From Catonia carolina (Eukaryota; Arthropoda; Insecta; Hemiptera; Achilidae), in the NCBI GenBank assembly GCA_035578175.1, contig JAQMRL010000008.1, forward strand, positions 12,232,541-12,296,540: 64,000 nt of DNA. Reading direction: 5' to 3'. Both the position numbers and the translations under genes were made by a program. The notes beneath the pieces were generated by a model. That model worked only from the letters and a program-made list of their open reading frames with translations, was not told where the DNA came from and made no database searches. Shown piece by piece: positions 10,705 to 21,033 of the stretch (position 1 is its first letter; each line of letters opens with the position of its first letter).

Positions 10705-11180
10705 TCATACTAATGGGAGCTTATCATGGCCTCATTCTATCTCATATCCGTTATGGTATCTTAGTATGGGGTAATTCTAGCATGGGTAATATGAATAGGG
10801 TTTTTAAAATTCAAAAGAAAGCTATTAGGTGTATGGTGGGAGCTAACCAGCTAACCTCATGCAGGCCACTATTTAAGGAGCTTAAATTGCTTACAGTTCC
10901 CTGTCTCTACATTTTTGAGGTGATCATGTATGTTAGGCAAAATAATTTTATGCGGAATTTCAATGTTCACAATCATAACACGAGAAACAGGAATGATTAT
11001 TATGTGGCTAATCACTCCACAAAATTGTTTGAACAAAAACCTACATATGCAGGGAGAAAATTCATAAATAAATTACCCCAATCTTTAAAGTGTTGTGAGG
11101 ATTTGAATTCCTTTAAAAAAAATCTAAAAAATTACTTAATCGGTGAAACTTTTTATAGCGTACAAGAATTTCTTTCTTGA
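10705..11180 (+). pseudogene. LINE RT C-terminal fragment (CR1/Jockey-like)
   Basis: An uninterrupted frame encodes GAYHGLILSHIRYGILVWGN, then RVFKIQKKAIRCM, SCRPLFKELKLLTVPCLYIFE, NRNDYYVANHSTKLFEQKPT and FINKLPQSLKCCEDLNSFKK, ending at a stop at 11178-11180. This is the thumb and C-terminal region found after the RT core in CR1/Jockey-group LINE ORF2 proteins. The catalytic core and endonuclease are missing, so the fragment is inactive. The reading frame extends upstream into SINE sequence (from 10674), which is not original coding sequence. Clade assignment beyond this group is not possible here. Confidence 0.8.
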
Positions 11181-11347
11181 TAGCAGTGATACATTGTGTG
11201 ATTCTTATATATATTTCAGGTGTTATATCTGACGACATGTCCTATACTCCTCCTGGAGTCTCCAGGGCGCAAAAAAAAATGTGGTTGCTTATTGTTCTGA
11301 TTCGAACAGATCGCAACGTACACACATAAGGGATAAAAATTAAATTA

Positions 11348-11533
11348 CCAACTGCGCATTGGCGCAGTTGGTAACGTGCTCGCCTCTCATCATGCGGTCT
11401 TGGGTTCGAATCCCACTCAGGCACGGCATATTTTCATACGTTAAAAAAATTCATTTCATCCTCATTTCACACAGTTACACCCCAACGTCGTCGCTAATGA
11501 CCACAGCAGTTGATGCGACGTTAAATAAAAAAA
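11348..11533 (+). mobile_element. SINE-D, complete copy
   Basis: A tRNA-like head has an A box TGGCGCAGTTGG (11360-11371) and a perfect B box GGTTCGAATCC (11403-11413). The body TTCATTTCATCCTCATTTCA leads to a 3' hairpin GTCGC...GCGAC (11490-11519) and an A-run. Flanked by the 13-bp duplication AAAAATTAAATTA (11335-11347 and 11534-11546). The tail matches the 3' end of the full-length LINE at 20993-26694. The head is not a working tRNA: its acceptor ends do not pair. Confidence 0.88.
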
Positions 11534-11615
11534 AAAAATTAAATTAATTTACTAATGTTAGGTTGTATTGTTAATTATTTGCACTGGGAAGAGAAAGTTG
11601 TGTAAGTGTACTCAC

Positions 11616-12149
11616 TCATACAATAGTGTACAACACTCATACAATAGTATGAGTATTTCAGTACGTAAGCTAAATACATTGCAAATGTATCTCATGTATG
11701 AAAGTGAATTTCTTACCGCGTCCTCTGTCGGCTTACATGAACGAGCTGGAAAGTTAAACGTAATAAAGATGATACGGTAGACTTTAGATGTAGGCCTACC
11801 TACGTATTCCCGAAACAACGATAAAAACTTCAGAATTCTATTGGGAATCAACATAATGGCGGTTCTTATGGTTTACTACGCGCTATTTGATTGGTCGACA
11901 TATGATCACATGAATAAAAGCACTAAAATAACCATTCAGAATCGTTCACGTAATCAAATTTGTTTTTTTTATTCCGTATCTTATTATTATATAGTAATCA
12001 ATTTGTAATATGAAGCATTATATCGATTTAAATTTCCATTTACTAATATGACTCGTCTAGTTTACAAAACCAGATACATCCAAACTTTCAAATTTTCTAT
12101 TTTTGCATTTTCTAACAGCTTACAACCTTTTACTTGCACTGTAAAATGC
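11616..12149. other. Unassigned spacer
   Basis: ACACTCATACAATAGT is repeated directly at 11607-11650. Otherwise no recognisable element or gene. Confidence 0.5.
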
Positions 12150-12256
12150 ATATGTTTCAAAACCATTTTCATTCTTATTGAAAACGAGCATAAAGTTGCT
12201 GGTTAGTTTCAAAACCAAATACATCCATTCTCTAGTATTGACCTGGTAAAACATAT
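12150..12256 (+). repeat. Tandem unit, left copy
   Basis: About 107 bp from ATATGTTTCAAAACC to GGTAAAACATAT, repeated at 15044-15149 with about four substitutions. The LTR at 12257-15043 sits exactly at their junction. Confidence 0.85.
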
Positions 12257-12316
12257 TGTGACAATACCGAAGAAAAGGATGGTTCACGAAGGTTCTAGTG
12301 TTTCATTCATAAAAAT

Positions 12317-13093
12317 CTGGTGTGAAACACTCACACAACTTTCTCTTGCCAGTGGAAATAATTAACAATAAACCTAACATTATTAATAAAATATTAGAAA
12401 TAAACAAAGAAACTAACCTCAAAAACATAACCTTATTTTAATCATGAGTGAATGATGCAAAATGAAAATCAACCTCAGTTTGGCTTAGAAATACGGAAAA
12501 TCACTCTTTCTCTCTAAACTAGGCTCTGTAGAGAAAAATGCTTTAAATAAAAGTTGTAGATCTTTTAATTTTCTATAAATTAAATTATATACACTTTTGT
12601 CGTAAAATGCATACTAAGGCCGAAATCTTAAAAAAATCAATTTTTCACACATTTTCGTGAGAAAAAAAGCAGAAAATCGCAAATTACCGCTAAACTAAGC
12701 GTTATACAAAAAATTGTTAGATAAATAAAAGTTGTAGAATTCTTAATTCTCTACAACTTTTATTATATAAAGTTTTGCGCTAAAATGCATATTAAAGCTG
12801 TAATCTTAAAAAAACAACGATTTTACGTGAAAACAGCCTCACTCAGAATTTCAGCAAACATGACGCCTACCCTATCTTGTAGAAAATAAAAAATTTAGTA
12901 AACCAGGCGATTTTAAAATAAATCGTAGGACCAGTTTTTGAGAAAATCGCAAAAAAGTGAAAAATTACACGAATAAACTACCACTTCCGGTTGACCGATT
13001 TTGATGAAAATGTTCGTGTCGAGTCCGGTAGTGGTACGTAACTTAAGTTTCAAGTTTCAAGTTTGTACGATGTTCCGTTCTTGAGATATTCTG

Positions 13094-13137
<44 letters not shown>

Positions 13138-13142
13138 CACAC

Positions 13143-13184
<42 letters not shown>

Positions 13185-13349
13185 ACACACACACACACAC
13201 ACAGACACACACACAGACCAATCGCTAAAAACATGTTTTTTGGGTTCAGGGGGTCTGAAAACGTATAGATCCGGTGAAAACTCGATTTCGAAAAATCGAC
13301 ATGAAAACAATACTTTCCTTCCTATATATTCATATAGGCAAGAGAAAGT
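12317..13349 (-). mobile_element. HINE-like element copy 4, full length, inside LTR
   Basis: Both ends are present: CTGGTGTGAAACACTCACAC at 12317 (3' hairpin, reversed) and GGCAAGAGAAAGT ending at 13349 (5' end, reversed). A (CA)n tract of about 120 bp lies at 13096-13218. AAAAAT flanks both sides, and the matching empty site is readable in LTR copy 1 at about 975-985. Predicted frames rich in Cys-Val or His-Thr here are microsatellite translations. Confidence 0.95.
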
Positions 13350-13637
13350 AAAAATAGTAAAGAGAGGATAATAGAGTGAAAGAGCAACAATGGGGTGGCT
13401 ATAAAGGGATGCCTATTCATGAAAGTTGTTTGAAATAACTGCGCTATTGTGTTATTGTTGTATAACTATTTGGGAAAAGGTCGGCCCGTAACAACTTTTA
13501 TTCTATTTACAATAAGATCTATTGTTGAATTGTTTACAATAGATTTTTCTAGCACTCATTTATAAAGGGTTATTTTTTGTACTTTATTATTTGCACGGAG
13601 TTTCTCTGTTTTGCTAGAATTATCTTTTTGAAATACT

Positions 13638-13676
13638 TATAAAAAGAGCGCCCGAGTGCGGTCAGTGAGTTAGTAT
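13638..13676 (+). promoter_or_regulatory. LTR core promoter, copy 2
   Basis: TATAAAAAGAGCGCCCGAG followed by GGTCAGTGAGTTAGTATTCG corresponds to the TATA-initiator block of LTR copies 1 and 3. Confidence 0.5.
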
Positions 13677-13922
13677 TCGTTTGATCTTTGACGGTCGGTT
13701 ATCGGTGCGTAGTGCAGGTCACGCACCGAGCATTGTGTTGGTCAACGATTGTAATACTGTCTTTGTTTGTGTGTGTATTGTGAAAAGTTATTATGTATCT
13801 GTATTAAATTCAATTTTTGTGTAATCAGTTTCATTTTGTATGTGTATTCAATAAAATTGATTGTAAGTAGTGCTAAGTAAATTATTAAGTTATTTATTGT
13901 TTATTACTTATTTATTTTAAGT

Positions 13923-14872
13923 TACCTCCTCTGGAAGTAATGAATTTCATTATACAGGCAGACCCTGTGGTGAATGAAGTAAAGGTGTCATTTGGAGGGT
14001 GGAAAGTAGATGCTAGAAGGGGGTGCCCGTTATCCCCCGTTTTATTTAACCTATTCATTGACGACGTCATGAGACAATGGTACTGCGTGATGGAACAGAA
14101 AGCTGTTTTTGGACAGATGCCCTTGCAGATATTGGCTTTTGCAGATGACCTGGTGATGTTTGCTGACTCAGAAGATAACCTTCAACGATGCCTGCACGCA
14201 TTTAACATGATTGCCCAGGGATTTGGTCTGCAGGTCTCTTCAGGAAAAACAAAAGTGATGGGTTTTAAGGGCACAGATCATCTTAGAAGCAAGATTGTTA
14301 TCAATGGAGAAATATTGGAGCAGGTGAAGACATTTTTATTCCTCGGATGTGAAGTATCGTACATACAATCAAGAGACGTAGAACTTAAATTACAAAAATT
14401 TCAGCGCCTTGTCTATACAGTAAGGAAAACTTTGGTGGGAAAAGTAAGGAGAGAAACGGTTTTGAAGTTTTATAAAACACTAGTGCTGCCAGTCCTGTTA
14501 TATGGATCTGAAAGCTGGACGTTAACCACTCAGCAATTAACTAGAATCGTAGCGGCAGAAATGCGACTGTTGATGCCTCTAGCGGGGTACAGTTTGCTGG
14601 ACCATAAGAGGAATGAGGATATACGAAATGAGCTTGGGATGCTGTGTGTAACGGATGCGATCACTGGTTATAGGCAGAGCTGGTATGAGCATGTGCTAAG
14701 AATGGCAGATGAGCGAGCACCGAAGATTATCCTTAATTACCAACCGGTTGGGCGACGTAACATAGGAAGACCAAAGAAAAGATGGTCATCGCAAGTAACT
14801 TAAAGATTTGCTAGCTTGGGAACGGAACAGGACTACAAGGCCTAAACCGTGATGCTTAAGATGATGATGATG
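13923..14872 (+). mobile_element. SINE-B / RTE-type LINE chimera with 13-bp target duplication
   Basis: The insertion is bounded by perfect ATTTATTTTAAGT copies at 13910-13922 and 14873-14885. The first roughly 90 bp (CCTCTGGAAGTAATGAATTT through GGTGGAAAGTAGATGCT) are SINE-B body; the remainder is the RT-coding part and 3' end of a LINE ending in GATGATGATGATG. Since one duplication encloses both, they were integrated together. Confidence 0.85.
13940..14803 (+). CDS. LINE reverse transcriptase fragment, open frame (RTE-like)
   Basis: An open frame of 287 codons. Residues 1 to about 24 (MNFIIQADPVVNEVKVSF) are translated SINE-B sequence and not part of the original protein. From about residue 25 it reads RRGCPLSPVLFNLFIDDVM, then LAFADDLVMFADSEDNL with the FADD catalytic box at about residues 73-76, GLQVSSGKTKVMGF, and later LYGSESWTLTTQQLTRIVAAEM, LDHKRNEDIRNELGM and GRRNIGRPKKRW, the usual C-terminal wording of RTE-type endonuclease-reverse transcriptases. 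The N-terminal endonuclease and first RT motifs are missing, so it is a 5'-truncated copy without function. Intact reading suggests a fairly recent insertion. The ATG is likely accidental. Confidence 0.85.
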   Translation: MNFIIQADPVVNEVKVSFGGWKVDARRGCPLSPVLFNLFIDDVMRQWYCVMEQKAVFGQMPLQILAFADDLVMFADSEDNLQRCLHAFNMIAQGFGLQVSSGKTKVMGFKGTDHLRSKIVINGEILEQVKTFLFLGCEVSYIQSRDVELKLQKFQRLVYTVRKTLVGKVRRETVLKFYKTLVLPVLLYGSESWTLTTQQLTRIVAAEMRLLMPLAGYSLLDHKRNEDIRNELGMLCVTDAITGYRQSWYEHVLRMADERAPKIILNYQPVGRRNIGRPKKRWSSQVT

Positions 14873-15043
14873 ATTTATTTTAAGTAAATTATTAAGTTAT
14901 TTACTGTATTACTTCAATACAATTAGTTTGTTGTTTATTTTGTAAATCTTTTAGTGTAATAAATATCTGTAATTGTAAAGTTTAGTGTATTAAATATTTA
15001 ATAACCTTAGATCCCGAAACGGACCTTAGCGATAAGTGTCACA

Positions 15044-15149
15044 ATATGTTTCAAAACCATTTTCATCCTTATTAAAAACGCGCATAAGGTTGCTGGTTAG
15101 TTTCAAAACCAAATACATCCATTCTCTAGTATTGACCTGGTAAAACATA
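15044..15149 (+). repeat. Tandem unit, right copy
   Basis: Second copy of the unit at 12150-12256, immediately after the solo LTR. Differences include ATTCTT/ATCCTT and GAAAACGAGC/AAAAACGCGC. Confidence 0.85.
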
Positions 15150-15851
15150 CTATTATGTATCTGTTACACGGTTTGAACATTAGTTTGAGGTTATGTTGTA
15201 ATATGAGCTGGTAGTGTTGCAAGTAAAACAAACTTGTGTGTTTTTCCTGCTGCAATAATTCCGTAGCTCATTTTGAATAATTTAACGATGTTTTTAATTT
15301 AAAAAAATAAACGCTTTGCTTGACATAATACCGTTGTGAAAATGCATGGTTCAGTCCAAAAATCATTTCCCGGCCTTTACGTGGAGCCAAAAAAGCACTT
15401 TTTTAAAAAATGGCCGGCATATTAAAACAGAACATGAGATTTAACTTTTAAAATATTCATATTATAGAAAAAACTCTGATCTTCAACGTACTTAAACGCT
15501 GATTTTTATGAAAAGCTTGGACGGAGTAACGGACGTTTAAAAACCACATTAACGGAAAACCGCCTAAAAACTGAGTACTTTTTTGCATAATTTCTGGAGT
15601 TATCTCCGATTAATTTTTCAATAAAACAATCTAAATTTAACAATTCAATGCAGGAAAGAAAAATTTAGTGTTTAATTTAGTGCATTGTTCAAAAATATTT
15701 GTTATGTTTTTTTTTGAGATAAATTTCTTCAAACGAGTGCGGGAAGGTGGCATGCCTCTAAGCGCATGCGACATCGCACGTCGAATTGAAAGTCGAATAA
15801 GAAGGCGCTTGAGTGTGGACATACCTAATGATTTCTGTATCCACTCTTTAA
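15150..15851. other. Unassigned spacer ending in TTAA
   Basis: No gene recognised. TTAA at 15848-15851 is the left piggyBac-type target duplication. A 75-residue frame at 15668-15895 crosses the transposon boundary and is not supported. Confidence 0.5.
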
Positions 15852-16618
15852 CCCTTTATAAGGTATTGGCAAACATATTGCCACCAAAATTCTAAGTCAG
15901 TTATAAGGCAGAAACATTATTCTGCCACTTATTACAATGTTTAGTAAGATGCTGCTGTCTGTTGGTTTTGTTTAAAAACCGATTTCCCGCCGTTTTGGCT
16001 TGTTATTTTTCAGTACAGTGGTTTGAGGTTATGTGTGTTGGGTGTGTCTCATGTACGTGTTCAATTATTGCCTTATTTAGATTACAGTTGTGAATAAAAT
16101 GTAAGTATTTTTGTAAATTTTACATTGTTTTTTTATATATATTTATGTGATAGACATATAATGTTGCCATATTTAGTTTTTATTCTGCACATAAAAATAT
16201 TGTTTTTCATAGGTGGCAATATGCTTGCCAATGCCTGTTACCAATCCAAGTTAGTGGAAATATAGTTGCCACTGCCTGTGTGTATAATTTATTTTGTTCT
16301 GTGTGTATTGTATTTGTTTGTATGTATCTTATATTTTGTTGAAAAATAGATTATATTTTATTAGAACTACGAATTATCATTGAAATATACCCATTACTTA
16401 TAATTTTAGTTTTGCAAATAGCATAGTATTGATGGGCAGTGGCCACCTAAGGTTAATGGTAACAGGCAGTGGCAAACATATTGCCATACCCCAAATTTGG
16501 AGAAATGGAAAAAAAATTGAAAATTTATTTACAATTATGTTTTATTAGTGATAGTATGTAACCAACTAGCTAATAAACAACTTTTACAGTTTTCTAGTTT
16601 TCTTTGCCTTATAAAGGG
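15852..16618. mobile_element. piggyBac-type MITE
   Basis: Ends CCCTTTATAAGGTATTGGC and the inverted GCCTTATAAAGGG are flanked by TTAA at 15848-15851 and 16619-16622, the diagnostic piggyBac target duplication. The 767-bp body has no transposase frame. It carries repeated palindromic blocks of a GGCAAACATATTGCC type near both ends and a related GGCAATATGCTTGCC at about 16213. Confidence 0.88.
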
Positions 16619-16847
16619 TTAAGAGGAATCGAATGACACTATTTTTGTTTCCGAATTCCGACTTCGATTTCTTGACTTCCGGTATAAACCGGAACTTCAA
16701 ACCCAATCCAGGCGTGGATTGGGTTCACAGTCGTGTTGTGTAGATTACGAACCCGAAAATTGCTTGTTATCTCTCGTAGTTTTTGACAAGTGGGTGTGAC
16801 GGACGAACGGACGGACATAAGAAAATGGTAATGACAATTTTAAAAAT

Positions 16848-17622
16848 CTGGTGTGAAACACTCGCACAACTTTCTCTTGCCAGTCCAAATAATTAACAAT
16901 AAACCTAACATTAGATAATAAAACATTAGAAATAAACAAAAAACTAACCTTAATAAACATAACCTAATTTTAATCATATATGAAAGACGAAAAATGAAAA
17001 TCGATCTCAGTTTGCCTTAAAAATACGGAAAATCACTCTTTCACGCTAAACTAAGCTCTGTAGAGAAAAATGCTCTAAATAAAAATTGTAGATCTTTTAA
17101 TTTTTTATAAAGTCAATTTTATACACTTTTATTATAAAATGCATACTAAGGCCGAAATCTTAAAAAAATCGATTTTTCTCACGTTTTCGTGAGAAAAAAA
17201 CAAAAAATTGCTAATTACTGCTAAAGTAAGCGTTATACAAAACAATTTTTGAAATAAAAGTTGTAGGTTTTAAACTCTCTACAACTTTTATTACATAAAT
17301 TTTTTCGCTAAATTGCATATTAAAGCCGTAATCTTAAAAAAACTTTTTTTACGTGAAAACAGCCTCACCCAGAATTTCAGCAAACATGACACCTACCCTA
17401 TCTTGTAGAGAATAAAAAATTGAGTAAACCAGGTGATTTTAAAAAAAATCGTAGGACCAGTTTTTGAGAAAATCGCAAAAAAGTGAAAAATTATACGAAT
17501 AAACTACTACTTCCGGTTGACCGATTTTGATGAAAATGTTCGTGTCGCGTCCGGTAGTGGTATGTAACATAAGTTTCAAGTTTCAAGTTCGTGCGATGTT
17601 CCGTTCTTGAGATATTCTGTTC

Positions 17623-17683
<61 letters not shown>

Positions 17684-17813
17684 AATCGCTAAAAACATGT
17701 TTTTTGGGTTCAGGGGGTCTGAAAACGTATAGATCCGGTGAAAACTCGATTTCGAAAAATCGACATGAAAACAATACTTTCCTTCCTATATATTCATATA
17801 GGCAAGAGAAAGT
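16848..17813 (-). mobile_element. HINE-like element copy 5, full length
   Basis: Runs from CTGGTGTGAAACACTCGCAC to GGCAAGAGAAAGT, both ends intact, with a (CA)n tract at about 17621-17682. Flanked by AAAAAT-type DNA on both sides. It lies head-to-head with copy 6. Confidence 0.95.
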
Positions 17814-18399
17814 AAAAATTGCCACCAATCAGGCAACATCGGATAGTATCTTAAGAAAAAATTCTGTTAAAAAAGTAATCTGAAGTAATCCGTTAAATAA
17901 AGATTTAACAAAGTAATTTATTTTATAAAAAGAAAGATTTTATACAAAGAGGTTAATGAATGCGTTGAATAATTAAACGCCGTTACTCTACCTCTAGGAA
18001 ATGACCTCTATGTTTTGTGTCCAGTATTACATCACCGGCAATCCTTAGTTAATCCTCTTTGGTCGGGTAACACAACTAGGCCCATGCCCTTGCCTGCTAG
18101 GTTACTTGGGTGATTGTTCTTTTAACCCTTGTAACAATCCCTTCTCTCTCAAACCATCCCTCTCTCACACGCTCTCTTTCTCTTTCTTGTTAATTTTATC
18201 CTATTAGATTACAAACTATCATCCGGTGTCCTGCCCGTTTTGTTCATTTTCTTTTGTCTTCTTTCGGTTACTTTGTACTTTCATTGTGTACATAGAGTAT
18301 GAGTTAAAGGTTCCTTCTTTATTTGCTCAAGACAATGTAAATGGTGTGATATTCTAGTAGGTTTAAAAAATATACGGTTTAAAAAATGTACTAATTTTT
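17814..18399. other. Spacer between two opposed HINE-like copies
   Basis: Unique-looking sequence with a pyrimidine-rich CTCTCTC stretch near 18140-18190; no gene seen. Confidence 0.5.
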
Positions 18400-18535
18400 A
18401 CTTTCTCTTGCCTATATGAATATATAGGAAGGAAAGTATTGTTTTCATGTCGATTTTTCGAAATCGAGTTTTCACCGGATCTATACGTTTTCAGACCCCC
18501 TGAACCCAAAAAACATGTTTTTAGCGATTGGTCTG

Positions 18536-18601
<66 letters not shown>

Positions 18602-20848
18602 TGTGTGTGAACAGAATATCTCAAGAACGGAACGTCGTACGAACTTGAAACTTGAAACTTAAGTTACATACCACTACCGGACGCGACATGAACATTTTCA
18701 TCAAAATCGGTCAACCGGAAGTAGTAGTTTATTCGTATAATTTTTCAGTTTTTTGCGATTTTCTCAAAAACTGGTCCTACGATTTTTTTTAAAATCGCCT
18801 ATTTTACTCAATTTTTTATTCTCTACAAGATAGGGTAGGCGCCATGTTTGCTGAAATTCTCGGTGAGGCTGTTTTCACGTAAAAACGTTGTTTTTTTAAG
18901 ATTACGGCTTTAATATAAATTTTAGCGCAAAAACTTATATAATACAAGTTGTAGAGAATTTAAAAACCTACAACTTTTATTTCAAAAATTTTTTTGTATA
19001 ACGCTTAGTTTAGCGGTAATTTGCAATTTTCTGTTTTTTTCTCACGAAAACGTGAGAAAAATCGATTTTTTTTAAGATTTCGGCCTTAGTATGCATTTTA
19101 CGACAAAAGTGTATATAATTTAATTTATAGAAAATTAAAAGATCTACAACTTTTATTTAAAGCATTTTTTCTACAGAGCCTAGTTTAGAGAGAAAGAGAG
19201 ATTTTCCGTATTTCTAAGCCTGCAACGGCCCCTCTATCTACATCGATAGGTTGGTAGAGGCGTTAACAAAAAAACAGTAAAGGAAGCTAAAACAAATAAA
19301 TACACTCAAGTTGCGGTTGCACATAAAACTTCAATCAAAATATTAAATTTAATGAAGAAATAAGAATAATACAGTAATAGCATATAATGGTAAAAATCAA
19401 TAAAAATTAATAATGTTAATTACTTTTATAAAAACATGACTCAACTTAGTTAAAGAAATAATACACAATTTAATAAAAATATCTAATTAATATTCAAAAG
19501 CTAAGTTATAAAATTATTATTACCAAAAATATTTAGTTTTAACAATAACTGCCCTATTTTGTAAATAAGATTTGAAATCAACCATGGTTGTTAAATTATG
19601 AATAGAATATAAGTAAGATTGGCCATTTTCCATTTTATTTTATAAGTATAACTGAGAAACATCCAGCAATACTGGCAAGACAAATACAAAAGTTTTGTAA
19701 TGGTATTTAAGTTACAAAAAAAGTTTATAAAAATATAGAATACAGGATGAAAATTTAATAAAAACTTCTTTAGTTATTTTAATGCAAAGGCTACTCTGCT
19801 GTTTTAAAAAAAAACTCGAAACAGATAAAATAAAATAGTTAACAATTTACTCAAGAACATGCTTGACCATAAGAGATCCATCTGTCCAAACCATCAATTG
19901 AACAGCCAGAACATGTTGGCAGCAGTAAATGAAAATCCACGCAATAAGGTTGATTCAGAAGTAAAATTAAATAAATAATTACATACCATTCTTTTCAGTT
20001 TATTAAACAAATACCTCCTTCCACTTATTGTAAATAGATGGACTCAGTAGCGTTTGCATTTTTACTTGTTTTGTTTTATTTGATGATGAACTATCTCATT
20101 TCTATTTTAATCCTTAAGGTTATGCACGGGGAATCGAACCCAGATAATCGTAACAAAGTTCAATACAAAAAAAAAACATAGTTCTAGTTTAAATAACACG
20201 CACAAACACTTTAAATCAATAGATACCCGTAAGAGTTCTCAGTTCCGGAATGTTTTCGGCCAATTAACTTACTAAAATTTAAATTGGTCATAAAAGAATT
20301 ACAAAATTTATTTTTTAAACAACTTGCACAATCCGAAAAGACTTTTAAAAATAGATACGAAACTAATTAATTATAACCGCAAAAACAGACTGTTCAAACA
20401 AATTAAATAAAATAAGAATCAGAAAACATAAAAAACTTTTATAACAAAAGTATAAAGCACAAATAGGCCCGTACATTACTAAGCAATAATGTACGACCTT
20501 ACATTTCGACTGTCAAGACATGACTCTCGTCAACCAGGAAAGTATTCAATAAATTCGCTAGCTCTCGGACAAAACATAAAAGTAGATAATAAATCAGCTG
20601 ATACGCAGATAATTAGAACAACCGCTGAAAAATAAAATTTAAAATCAAATAAGTAACGGCGGCAAAGCCGGACGTTACAAGCCAAACTGAGGTTGATTTT
20701 CATTTTGCGTCTTTCACTCATGATTAAAATTAGGTTATGTTTGTTGAGGTTAGTTTTTTGTTTATTTCTTATGTTTTATTACTAATGTTAGGTTTATTGT
20801 TAATTATTTGCACTGGCAAGAGAAAGTTTTGTGAGTGTTTCACACCAG
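18400..20848 (+). mobile_element. HINE-like element copy 6, split by an LTR-like insertion
   Basis: Begins ACTTTCTCTTGCC at 18400, has a (TG)n tract at 18533-18608, breaks after TTTCTAAGCC at 19220, resumes at 20680 with AGCCAAACTGAGG, and ends with the hairpin and CCAG at 20848. Both ends are intact, so the insertion at 19221-20679 is younger. Confidence 0.95.
19221..20679. mobile_element. LTR-like insertion (1459 bp), probable solo LTR
   Basis: Starts TGCAACG and ends CGTTACA, a nearly perfect inverted TG...CA pair, with the 4-bp duplication AGCC on both sides (19217-19220 and 20680-20683). The length and ends fit a long solo LTR. A B-box-like GGTTCGATTCC on the minus strand near 20130-20145 may be a small embedded tRNA-like fragment. 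No gag-pol frame. A TIR DNA element with 4-bp duplication cannot be excluded. Confidence 0.6.
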
Positions 20849-20986
20849 ATTTTTTTCTTAATTTTAAATAATCCTACACTTTAATCACTGTATTCCTTTT
20901 TTGTAGCCTACCCAGAACCGTATATACCATTATTTGGTCTACAGTGTGGAATGACTCAACATTGAGGAAACAAATTTTTTTAATAC

Positions 20987-21017
<31 letters not shown>

Positions 21018-21033
21018 ATTCTATTTGTTTAAG

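Larger units (their letters stand above)
10155..11334 (+). mobile_element. SINE-A / LINE chimera inserted as one unit
   Basis: A SINE-A head (A box TGGTCTAGAGG, B box GGTTTAAAT) and body run to CATCCTCATCTCATTGGGT at about 10704, where the sequence changes directly into the C-terminal RT-coding part and 3' UTR of a LINE, ending with the GTTGC...GCAAC hairpin at 11284-11317. The whole block is bracketed by one imperfect 10-bp duplication (10145-10154 and 11549-11558), so both parts seem to have landed together. MITE-C later inserted at 10260-10539 and SINE-D at 11348-11533. Confidence 0.7.
10018..11615 (+). mobile_element. HINE-like element copy 3 (3' part), split by nested retroelements
   Basis: The left part (10018-10154) matches the family from TGTAAAAGAGTGATT to TTTATTACTAGTGT. 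It resumes at 11549 with TTACTAATGTTAGGTTG and continues through GGGAAGAGAAAGTTGTGTAA. The intervening block is a retrotransposed insertion bounded by the near-identical duplication TTACTAGTGT / TTACTAATGT. The 5' two thirds are missing and the terminal hairpin is eroded. Confidence 0.8.
12257..15043 (+). mobile_element. Solo LTR, copy 2, with two nested insertions
   Basis: Starts TGTGACAATACCGAAG, ends AAGTGTCACA, flanked by ATAT on both sides (12253-12256 and 15044-15047). A reversed HINE-like element (12317-13349) and a LINE chimera (13923-14872) are inserted in it; removing them leaves about 0.8 kb, like the other two LTR copies. No internal retrotransposon genes accompany it. Confidence 0.85.

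Noticed and set aside
11352..11420. Possible tRNA gene
   Set aside because: A and B boxes are good, but acceptor and anticodon stems do not pair and the head recurs with SINE bodies; it is a SINE promoter.
13095..13218. CRISPR-like regularly repeated array
   Set aside because: It is a dinucleotide microsatellite with interruptions, not repeats separated by unique spacers.
13043..13371. Cys-Val and His-Thr repeat reading frames at several loci (also 5462, 17491, 17583, 18439, 29178, 49871, 57908)
   Set aside because: They are translations of the (TG)n/(CA)n tract and flanking non-coding sequence of the HINE-like family; the same peptide pieces recur because the repeat recurs.
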